Shown here one piece after another: positions 22,881-28,216 of a stretch of DNA of 28,216 nt; position 1 is the stretch's first letter, and every line of letters starts with the position of its first letter. The notes below the pieces were generated by a model. The model was not told the DNA's origin and searched no databases. It saw only the letters and a list, made by a program, of their open reading frames with translations. The DNA is from Chloroflexota bacterium (GTDB lineage Bacteria > Chloroflexota > Anaerolineae > Promineifilales > Promineifilaceae). The stretch is taken from positions 1 through 28,216 of the forward strand of contig JAJRTP010000522.1 of the NCBI GenBank assembly GCA_024278255.1, written 5' to 3'. Position numbers and translations under genes: made by a program.

Positions 22881-22937
22881 GATAATGGTGTTGCGCTATG
22901 TCTAATGAGCAGTTAAATCGTTAGGCAAACGGAGACA

Positions 22938-23816
22938 ATGATGAACGAAACAACTTCTCAAAACAGCGCCGGAGACAAAGCTTCCCGCTATCAAATAGGC
23001 CGCAGTAGTCAATGGAAACTGGCCCTTTCATTTATCATTCCCGTACTGATTGTGGTGGCTATACTGGCGCTGCTCCTGGGTGTGCGGGATGGGGCAGAGA
23101 CGGCTATGGCTAATCTGGCTACCCTGCTTCCGGTAGGATATGCCTTTGGCGCTGGCATGGTTGCCAGCGTCAATCCTTGCGGCTTCTTTCTCTTGCCTTC
23201 CTACATATCTTATAATTTAGGTACGGAAGAAGAAGGCTTTTATGATGCCTCCCCCTTAAGTCGCTTGACGAAGGCATTGATATTGGGGGCCATTGCCACC
23301 GCCGGATTCATCGTCGTCTTTGCCATTGCCGGCACCCTCATTTCCGCCGGCGGGCAGTGGCTAGTACGGGTATTCCCTTTCGCCGGTGTCGCCATTGGCG
23401 GAGTGATGATGCTGTTGGGGTTGTACCTCTTAATCACCCGTCGCACCCTGGGTATCATGGCCGCCAGCCGGGTCACAGTCAGCCGGGAACGTAATTCGCG
23501 TAATGTCTTCATGTTCGGCATTGCTTACGCTATCGGTTCCTTAAGCTGCACGCTTCCCATCTTCCTGGTTGTCGTCGGCGGGTCGCTGGCCAGCCAGGGG
23601 TTGGTGGCTTCCTTCAGCCAATTTGTCAGCTATGCTTTGGGAATGGGCGCTATTCTGGTCGCCGTGACCATCGGCAGTGCCATGTTTCAGGGGTCCGTTG
23701 CCAAATCCCTGCGCCAGCTCATGCCTTACGTGCATCGTATCAGCGCCTTGTTCCTGGTCGCAGCCGGCGCTTACCTCATTTACTACTGGATTTTCTTCGC
23801 GGGGCTGACTTTTTAG
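22938..23816 (+). CDS. ccdA: CcdA-type thiol-disulfide transporter
   Basis: A 292-aa membrane protein of the CcdA/DsbD-beta family with six or seven hydrophobic helices. The redox cysteines are in SVNPCGFFLLPSYISY (Cys81) and GSLSCTLPIFL (Cys204), matching the paired NPC and SCT signatures. It moves electrons from cytoplasmic thioredoxin across the membrane to the neighbouring TlpA-like lipoprotein. GGAG lies before two adjacent ATGs (22938 and 22941). An extra N-terminal tail of about 25 polar residues precedes the first helix. A clear terminator follows. Confidence 0.92.
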   Translation: MMNETTSQNSAGDKASRYQIGRSSQWKLALSFIIPVLIVVAILALLLGVRDGAETAMANLATLLPVGYAFGAGMVASVNPCGFFLLPSYISYNLGTEEEGFYDASPLSRLTKALILGAIATAGFIVVFAIAGTLISAGGQWLVRVFPFAGVAIGGVMMLLGLYLLITRRTLGIMAASRVTVSRERNSRNVFMFGIAYAIGSLSCTLPIFLVVVGGSLASQGLVASFSQFVSYALGMGAILVAVTIGSAMFQGSVAKSLRQLMPYVHRISALFLVAAGAYLIYYWIFFAGLTF

Positions 23817-23853
23817 AGACGTTCTGATTTCATCTGCTTCTCCCGAATATTGT

Positions 23854-23888
23854 AAGAGCTTGTCCTCAAGGGCAAGCTCTTTTGTTTG
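23854..23888 (+). terminator. Rho-independent terminator after ccdA
   Basis: AAGAGCTTG (23854-23862) pairs with CAAGCTCTT (23873-23881), with an added CC/GG pair inside, followed by TTGTTTGT. Confidence 0.8.
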
Positions 23889-23917
23889 TGGAGACAGCCA
23901 TTGCTTGAGTCAAAACT

Positions 23918-23976
23918 GTAGGATGATTTTGCAAATCGTCCAGAGGCGTTTTAGGCAATTTACAAAATTGCCCTAC
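23918..23976. repeat. GTAGG...CCTAC-bounded two-hairpin repeat
   Basis: The outer arms GTAGG and CCTAC enclose GATTTTGCAAATC (first hairpin) and GGCAATTTACAAAATTGCC (second). The core TTTGCAAA is that of the 28-bp palindromes at 8146 and 16751. Confidence 0.75.
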
Positions 23977-23991
23977 GTTCCCTGTTTTGCC

Positions 23992-24019
23992 TTGACAACA
24001 TCGGGAAACTCATTATAAT
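23992..24019 (+). promoter_or_regulatory. Near-consensus sigma70-type promoter for the C5-acid operon
   Basis: TTGACA (23992-23997), a 16-base spacer and TATAAT (24014-24019) are perfect consensus hexamers. Transcription would begin near 24026, about 68 bases before the lyase start. Confidence 0.75.
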
Positions 24020-24037
24020 TTGTTATAACATTATAAT
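24011..24037. promoter_or_regulatory. Candidate operator: CATTATAAT direct repeats around a palindrome
   Basis: CATTATAAT occurs at 24011-24019 and 24029-24037, 18 bases apart, with the palindrome GTTATAAC (24022-24029) between. It covers the -10 box and probable start site, a good place for a repressor. No regulator gene is adjacent. Confidence 0.4.
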
Positions 24038-24093
24038 ATATTTACCCTCTACACTGACGATTCACACAACATCCGACAAAATAATCTGGCAAA

Positions 24094-24996
24094 ATGACTC
24101 AAATCAGCCCATACCCGCACCAAGTAGAAATTATAGAAGTCGGCCCGCGTGACGGCTTGCAGCGCGAGGCCACGCTCATTTCTACCGACGACAAGGCAGC
24201 CTTGATCGCTGGGCTGGTGGCTGCTGGCTTGCGCCGCATTCAAGTCACCTCCTTCGTCCATCCCCGCCTGGTGCCGCAGATGGCCGACGCCGAAGAGCTA
24301 TGCCGCCGTCTGCCCCAACTTCCCGGCGTGGCTTACAGCGGGCTGGCTCTCAACCTGAAGGGAGTGGAGCGGGCAGAGCAGGCCGGATTGCGCCACATTG
24401 ACATCTCCGTTTCCGCCAGCGAGGCCCACAGCCAACGCAACGCCAACCGCTTCGTCGCCGATGCCCTGACTGGGTTTCAGGAAATGGTGCAGCAGGCCAG
24501 AGCATACGGCATGAGCGTGCGCGGCGGCATTCAGTGCGCCTTTGGCTACCAACGGCCGGATGACGTGTCGCCGGAAACGGTACTGGACATTGTCCGGCAT
24601 CACCTGGATTTGGGCGTGGACGAGTTGGCGCTGGCGGATTCGTCCGGGCTGGCGAACCCGCGCCAGGTGCAGGCGCTGTTGGCGGAAATTATGCCGCTGG
24701 CCGGAGATGTGCCGGTGATTTTGCATTTGCACGATACGCGAGGGATGGGGTTGGCGAATGTGCTGGCGGCTCTGCAAGGCGGCGTGCGTCATTTTGATAC
24801 GGCTTTTGGCGGGCTGGGCGGCTGCCCTTTCATTGATGACGCCACGGGCAATATCGCCACGGAAGATACGGCCTACATGCTTCACGAAATGGGCATTGAA
24901 ACCGGCCTCGATCTGGCAAAATTGACGGCCGTTTCCCGCGAATATGAAGAACGGCTGGGGAAGAAGCTGCCCGGCAAGCTGTACACGTTGTTGTAA
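24094..24996 (+). CDS. HMG-CoA lyase-family enzyme, possibly (R)-citramalyl-CoA lyase
   Basis: A 300-aa TIM-barrel lyase of the DRE/HMG-CoA lyase group: VGPRDGLQ (16-23; catalytic Arg19-Asp20), SVSASEAHSQRNAN (105-118), HLHDTRG (211-217; metal-binding His211 and His213) and GGLGGCPF (239-246; catalytic Cys244). It would cleave a 3-hydroxy-acyl-CoA to acetyl-CoA and a 2- or 3-oxo acid. In Chloroflexus, an enzyme of this family acts as (R)-citramalyl-CoA lyase (acetyl-CoA plus pyruvate). The adjacent class III CoA-transferase and aconitase-type hydro-lyase favour that role over true HMG-CoA cleavage. No good ribosome site precedes the ATG. HMG-CoA lyase proper remains possible. Confidence 0.85.
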   Translation: MTQISPYPHQVEIIEVGPRDGLQREATLISTDDKAALIAGLVAAGLRRIQVTSFVHPRLVPQMADAEELCRRLPQLPGVAYSGLALNLKGVERAEQAGLRHIDISVSASEAHSQRNANRFVADALTGFQEMVQQARAYGMSVRGGIQCAFGYQRPDDVSPETVLDIVRHHLDLGVDELALADSSGLANPRQVQALLAEIMPLAGDVPVILHLHDTRGMGLANVLAALQGGVRHFDTAFGGLGGCPFIDDATGNIATEDTAYMLHEMGIETGLDLAKLTAVSREYEERLGKKLPGKLYTLL

Positions 24997-25041
24997 CGCG
25001 ATTTTGTAAATCGCACAGGAACGATTTCCAAATCGTTCTAC
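24993..25041. repeat. Two-hairpin repeat after the lyase gene
   Basis: GCGATTT/AAATCGC (24998-25014) and AACGATTT/AAATCGTT (25020-25037) are two adjacent hairpins. The element begins at the lyase's TAA stop (GTAA) and ends in CTAC, just before the GAGGAA ribosome site of the next gene. It looks like a diverged member of the GTAG...CTAC class. Confidence 0.65.
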
Positions 25042-25051
25042 GAGGAAGAAG

Positions 25052-26305
25052 ATGGGCACGATTGCGGAAAAGATCATTTCCCAACACGCCGGCCGGCCGG
25101 TTTCGGCCGGAGATATTGCCATTGTGCCGGTGGATGGAGTGATGGCTACGGACGCGACGGCCCCGTTAGCCATCCGTGCTTTTGAGGCGATGGGCGGGCG
25201 GCGCTTGTGGGACCCGGAGCGGGTGTCTCTGATCATTGACCACGCTTCACCTGCGCCCAATGAGCGCATTGGCAATCTGCACAAGCTGATGCGCGATTTT
25301 CACGAGCGGATGGGCGGCCATTTTTACGACGTGGGGGAAGGGATTTGTCATCAGTTGATGGTGGAAGACGGCCGTGTCCAACCCACCGATCTCTTCGTAG
25401 GGGCAGACTCCCACACCCCCACCTACGGCGCACTCAACGCTTTTGCTGTTGGCGTTGGTTCCACCGACCTGGCGGCCGTCTGGCTGACGGGCAAAATCTG
25501 GCTGAAAGTGCCGCAGACGATCAAGATTGAACTACACGGCCGTATCCCTCCCGGCATCACCAGTAAAGACCTGATCCTCTTTCTGGTGGGGCAGATGGGC
25601 ATTGCCGGGGCCACCTACCAGGCCATCGAATACACCGGCCCGGCGCTGCGCCATTTGAGCCTGGCCAGCCGCATGACCATCGCCAACATGTCAGCCGAGA
25701 TGGGGGCCAAGACCGGGTTTGTGGACGCGACGGGGTTGGCACTGCCTTATGAGTTTACGGCCGTATTCCCCGATCCCGACGCCACGTACAGCCAGGTCTA
25801 CCGCTTTGACGTTTCCGAGCTACAGCCGCAAATCGCCCTGCCCCATTCCCCCGACAATATTCGCCCCATTGCTGAAGTGGTGGGACAGTCCGTTCACCAG
25901 GCATTCATCGGCTCCTGCACCAACGCCCGCCTGGAAGATTTGCAGATGGCCGCCCGCATCCTCAAGGGCCAGCGCATCCATCCCCGCACGCGCCTGATCA
26001 TCGGCGCGGCTTCCAAACGGGTCTTCAACGACGCCCTGCGTGACGGGACGGCTCAAATTTTGTCTGAAGCCGGGGCTGCGTTCATCACTTCCGGCTGCGG
26101 GCCGTGCGTGGGCACACACCAGGGCATTCCGGGGGATGGCGAGGTGATTATTTCCAGCACCAACCGCAACTTCCGGGGGCGCATGGGCAACCCGCGCTCC
26201 CTGGTCTATCTCGCTTCGCCGGCCGTCGTGGCCGCTTCCGCCCTGTGCGGCGAGATTACCGACCCGGCGACGCTGCTGGCGGGGGAGGAATGGGAACTGT
26301 TATGA
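25052..26305 (+). CDS. Aconitase-family hydro-lyase, large subunit (LeuC/HacA-like)
   Basis: A 417-aa protein of the isopropylmalate/homoaconitate dehydratase large-subunit type. The iron-sulfur cluster cysteines are visible: Cys289 (FIGSCTNARLED), Cys349 and Cys352 (TSGCGPCVGTHQG). Substrate-loop motifs are VGADSHTPTYGALNAFAVGVG and ISSTNRNFRGRMGNP. It adds or removes water on a branched dicarboxylate with its small subunit, which overlaps its stop. No leuA or leuB is present. Neighbouring lyase and CoA-transferase genes suggest hydration of mesaconate or another methyl-substituted C5 acid to citramalate. Leucine biosynthesis cannot be excluded by sequence alone. Confidence 0.88.
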   Translation: MGTIAEKIISQHAGRPVSAGDIAIVPVDGVMATDATAPLAIRAFEAMGGRRLWDPERVSLIIDHASPAPNERIGNLHKLMRDFHERMGGHFYDVGEGICHQLMVEDGRVQPTDLFVGADSHTPTYGALNAFAVGVGSTDLAAVWLTGKIWLKVPQTIKIELHGRIPPGITSKDLILFLVGQMGIAGATYQAIEYTGPALRHLSLASRMTIANMSAEMGAKTGFVDATGLALPYEFTAVFPDPDATYSQVYRFDVSELQPQIALPHSPDNIRPIAEVVGQSVHQAFIGSCTNARLEDLQMAARILKGQRIHPRTRLIIGAASKRVFNDALRDGTAQILSEAGAAFITSGCGPCVGTHQGIPGDGEVIISSTNRNFRGRMGNPRSLVYLASPAVVAASALCGEITDPATLLAGEEWELL

Positions 26306-26796
26306 GCGTTTTGCGCGGCGTCGCCCACGTGTACGGCGACAACATAGACACCGACCGCATCATCCCCGGCAAATACACCAAAACGCTGGAGATGGATCAT
26401 TTGGCCGCCCACGTTTTGGAAGATTTGGACCCGGAGTTCAGCCAGCGGGTGCAGCCGGGCGACATTTTGGTGGCGGGTGATAACTTCGGCTGCGGCTCGT
26501 CGCGGGAACAGGCCCCGCTGGCTCTCAAGGCGGCCGGGGTGAGCGTGGTGGTGGCTGCCTATTTTGCCCGCATTTTTTACCGCAACGCCATCAACATCGG
26601 CCTGCCCGTCGTGGAAATCGGCCCGCACGCCATCCAGCCTGGCGACCAATTGGAAGTAGATTTGACGGCCGGCGTGGTGCGGGATTTGACGGACGGCCGA
26701 CCCTATCAAACTAACAAAATGCCCCAGGTGATGGTAGACATCCTCCAGGCCGGCGGTTTGGTGAACTATTTGCAGGAACACGGAGATTATACGTAG
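26302..26796 (+). CDS. Aconitase-family hydro-lyase, small subunit (LeuD-like)
   Basis: A 164-aa swivelling-domain subunit. The start is the ATG that overlaps the large-subunit stop (ATGA); the frame is open further upstream but only inside that gene. Motifs are VYGDNIDTDRIIPGKY near the N-terminus and GDNFGCGSSREQAPLAL, the substrate-binding loop of LeuD and homologues. YFARIFYRNAINIGLP is also typical. It completes the active site of the large subunit. Translation is clearly coupled. Confidence 0.9.
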   Translation: MSVLRGVAHVYGDNIDTDRIIPGKYTKTLEMDHLAAHVLEDLDPEFSQRVQPGDILVAGDNFGCGSSREQAPLALKAAGVSVVVAAYFARIFYRNAINIGLPVVEIGPHAIQPGDQLEVDLTAGVVRDLTDGRPYQTNKMPQVMVDILQAGGLVNYLQEHGDYT

Positions 26797-26799
26797 CCT

Positions 26800-27981
26800 A
26801 TGTCCATTCTTTCCGATATTCGCGTCATTGAATTTACCCACGCTGTCATGGGGCCGGCCGCCGGGCTGGTGCTGGCGGACATGGGCGCGGACGTGATCCG
26901 CATTGAACCGGCGCCGCAGGGGGATCACACGCGGCGGTTGAAAGGGTTTGGCACGGGCTACTACACCTTCTTCAACCGCAACAAAAAGAGCGTGGCGGTC
27001 AACCTGAAGACGGATGCGGGGCGGGAAATTGCCCAAAAATTGCTGCAAACGACCGACGTTCTCATCGAAAATTTCGCCCCCGGCACGATGGAGCGGCTGG
27101 GTTTTGGTTACGAGGCGGTGGCGGCACAAAATCCGGCGCTGATTTATTGCAGTCTCAAGGGGTTTATGCCCGGCCCTTATGCGGAACGGACGGCTTTGGA
27201 CGAGGTGGTGCAAATGATGTCCGGGCTGGCTTACATGACGGGGCCTCCGGGACGGCCGTTGCGGGCGGGCGCGTCTATCGTGGACATCATGGGCGGCACG
27301 TATGGCGCAGTGGCGATTCTGGCCGCTTTGCGGGAACGGGAGAAGACGGGGCGTGGCCAGTTGGTGCAGTCCGGCTTGTTTGAAACGGCCGCTTACATCA
27401 TGGGTCAGCACATGGCCTACGCCGCCATCAGCCAGGAACCGGTGCCGCCCATGTCTGCCCGCGTCAGCCCCTGGGCTGTTTACCGCTTGTTCGGGACGGC
27501 CGACGGGCAGCAGGTATTCATCGGCATCACCAGCGACAAACATTGGCACGCTTTTTGCGCCGCTTTTGACCGGCCGGATTTGCTGGCGGATGAATCGCTG
27601 GCGACCAATGAGCAGCGCGTGGCCGCCCGCGACAGGCTCCACCCCGAACTGGAGACGTTTTTCGGCCAAATGACGCTGGCCGAGATTGTGGAACGGTGCG
27701 AAACGGCCCGGATTCCCTTCTCACCCATCGCCCGACCGGAGGATTTGTTTGACGATCCGCATTTGAATGAAGGAGGCAGTCTGGTGGAAGCGACGCTGCC
27801 AGACGGCCGTCAAACCAAATTGCCCCGCTTGCCTTTGGTGATGGATGGGGAACGTTTTGATTTGCTTCAAGACGCTCCCGATATTGGCGCAGACACCGGG
27901 CTGCTGCTCACGGAATTGGGTTACAGCCCGGAGCAGATTCGCGCCTGGGATGAAGCGGAAATTATTGTGGCCCCGGAATAA
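26800..27981 (+). CDS. Class III (CaiB/Frc-family) CoA-transferase
   Basis: A 393-aa family III CoA-transferase: IRVIEFTHAVMGPAAGLVLA, ADMGADVIRIEP, the FNRNKKSVAVNLK stretch, VLIENFAPGTMERLGFGY, and the likely catalytic Asp134 in TALDEVVQMMSG. The family moves CoA between carboxylic acids through an aspartyl-CoA intermediate. Three bases separate it from the small hydro-lyase subunit. It would activate citramalate (or the unsaturated C5 acid) using succinyl-CoA or acetyl-CoA, feeding the lyase at the front of the operon. In Chloroflexus, a succinyl-CoA:citramalate CoA-transferase belongs to this family. The substrate is inferred from context only. Confidence 0.88.
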   Translation: MSILSDIRVIEFTHAVMGPAAGLVLADMGADVIRIEPAPQGDHTRRLKGFGTGYYTFFNRNKKSVAVNLKTDAGREIAQKLLQTTDVLIENFAPGTMERLGFGYEAVAAQNPALIYCSLKGFMPGPYAERTALDEVVQMMSGLAYMTGPPGRPLRAGASIVDIMGGTYGAVAILAALREREKTGRGQLVQSGLFETAAYIMGQHMAYAAISQEPVPPMSARVSPWAVYRLFGTADGQQVFIGITSDKHWHAFCAAFDRPDLLADESLATNEQRVAARDRLHPELETFFGQMTLAEIVERCETARIPFSPIARPEDLFDDPHLNEGGSLVEATLPDGRQTKLPRLPLVMDGERFDLLQDAPDIGADTGLLLTELGYSPEQIRAWDEAEIIVAPE

Positions 27982-27993
27982 CGGTTTTCGTTT

Positions 27994-28039
27994 GTAGTAA
28001 CCGCTTCAGCGGTAGGTACACGACTGAAGTCGTTACTAC
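27994..28039. repeat. 46-bp two-hairpin repeat, copy 1
   Basis: The outer stem GTAGTAAC/GTTACTAC encloses CCGCTTCAGCGG and CGACTGAAGTCG. It lies 12 bases after the CoA-transferase stop. Confidence 0.85.
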
Positions 28040-28048
28040 GAACCGTTT

Positions 28049-28094
28049 GTAATAACCACTTCAGTGGTAGGTACACGACTGAAGTCGTTACTAC
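28049..28094. repeat. 46-bp two-hairpin repeat, copy 2
   Basis: This is a second copy, nine bases after the first. The first inner hairpin reads CCACTTCAGTGG, so two changes keep the pairing; the outer arm is GTAATAAC, which weakens one pair. The rest is identical. Confidence 0.85.
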
Positions 28095-28121
28095 GAACCA
28101 CACATAGCAGGAGAAGAAACG

Positions 28122-28216
28122 ATGAGTGATGCTCAATCATTGGATTTACTGATTAAAAATGTGCGCGTGGTACGGCCGAACCGGCAGCGGGTGGATTTGC
28201 TGGATGTGGGCATTAA
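28122..28216 (+). CDS. Amidohydrolase-family enzyme (dihydroorotase/hydantoinase-like), N-terminal fragment
   Basis: Only 31 codons are in the window: MSDAQSLDLLIKNVRVVRPN followed by RQRVDLLDVGI. The pattern 'DLLIKN(V/A)RVV...DVGI' is the usual N-terminal beta sandwich of cyclic amidohydrolases and related deaminases. AGGAG lies eight bases before the ATG. The metal-binding part is outside the window, so the exact family cannot be told. Two hairpin repeats separate it from the CoA-transferase, so it may be a separate unit. Confidence 0.6.
   Translation, partial: MSDAQSLDLLIKNVRVVRPNRQRVDLLDVGI

Larger units (their letters stand above)
79..27810. repeat. Highly iterated palindromic octamer ACGGCCGT (at least 45 copies)
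   Basis: By eye I find ACGGCCGT starting at 79, 213, 556, 1059, 1221, 2110, 2150, 3198, 3309, 3496, 4686, 4911, 5112, 5180, 5721, 5891, 6141, 7754, 7805, 8507, 9471, 9547, 10979, 12048, 12713, 14434, 15366, 16104, 16411, 16686, 17134, 17211, 17427, 17754, 18872, 19168, 20783, 21595, 22669, 24925, 25368, 25536, 25757, 27252 and 27803. Nearly all lie in genes, in more than one reading phase (Thr-Ala-Val, Asp-Gly-Arg). Often A or T follows, then TCC or ACC. The list may miss some copies. Confidence 0.9.

Noticed and set aside
25052..26796. LeuC/LeuD as part of leucine biosynthesis
   Set aside because: No leuA or leuB is nearby; the pair is tightly linked to a lyase and a CoA-transferase. Not fully excluded.
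26206..27669. Long antisense ORF (487 codons) opposite the LeuD and CoA-transferase genes
   Set aside because: Rich in His, Arg and Gln with no motifs, and opposite genes with clear catalytic residues; a typical shadow in GC-rich DNA. The same applies to frames at 2040-2795, 3639-4469, 9381-10223, 11168-12136 and 24298-25284.
27994..28094. Two-unit CRISPR-like array
   Set aside because: The repeats contain internal hairpins, the spacer is only nine bases, there are no more units and no cas genes.

Overview
The window looks like a piece of a chromosome from a GC-rich Chloroflexota bacterium (probably Anaerolineae or a relative). The grounds are gene content: a SARP-type ATPase/TPR regulator, a branched-chain-amino-acid-type ABC operon with an embedded acyl-CoA ligase, a citramalyl-CoA-type C5 gene set, and a bacterial ubiquitin-like operon. 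The spacers between genes are also full of hairpin repeats. The lineage is an inference from style; there is no rRNA or other marker gene. I saw no rRNA, tRNA, CRISPR array or transposase.

Left part, minus strand (1-4337): a ubiquitin-like conjugation operon read E1 (ThiF/UBA-like) > ubiquitin-fold protein > E2 (UBC-like) > JAB/JAMM protease with a membrane anchor > a second JAB/JAMM protein that runs off the left edge. All key residues are visible: E1 GAGALG loop and candidate Cys197, E2 HPN and Cys99, and two complete HxH-x7-SxxD motifs. This is the best candidate for an under-described system.

Middle (4338-9326): a structured leader, a small 89-aa protein overlapping by ATGA with a 1093-aa SARP/AAA/TPR regulator, then a minus-strand TumE-type toxin-antitoxin-like pair behind a good promoter, then a gap with a broken small ORF.

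Plus strand 9327-16754: livG, acyl-CoA ligase, livH, livM, livJ, livF and a hot-dog thioesterase, probably one operon. Nearly every gap in it carries its own hairpin made of short repeats, placed directly after the stop codon.

Minus strand 16775-21084: a 406-aa protein with a C-terminal beta-rich domain, a 98-aa protein, and a dynamin-like GTPase whose G domain is cut by one in-frame UAG codon followed at once by AUG. This reads as a second multi-gene cluster of unknown function.

Right part, plus strand (21386-28216): a GNAT acetyltransferase; a TlpA-like thioredoxin lipoprotein with CcdA (extracytoplasmic thiol reduction); then, behind a near-consensus promoter, an HMG-CoA-lyase-family enzyme, an aconitase-family hydro-lyase (large and small subunits), a class III CoA-transferase and the start of an amidohydrolase. 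The lyase, hydro-lyase and CoA-transferase fit interconversion of a C5 dicarboxylate (mesaconate or similar) with citramalate, citramalyl-CoA, and acetyl-CoA plus pyruvate.

Two genome-wide traits stand out. The palindromic octamer ACGGCCGT occurs at least 45 times in 28 kb, mostly inside genes, where about one copy or fewer is expected. Perfect or nested palindromes bounded by GTAG...CTAC lie at gene ends and in some cases supply the stop codons themselves.
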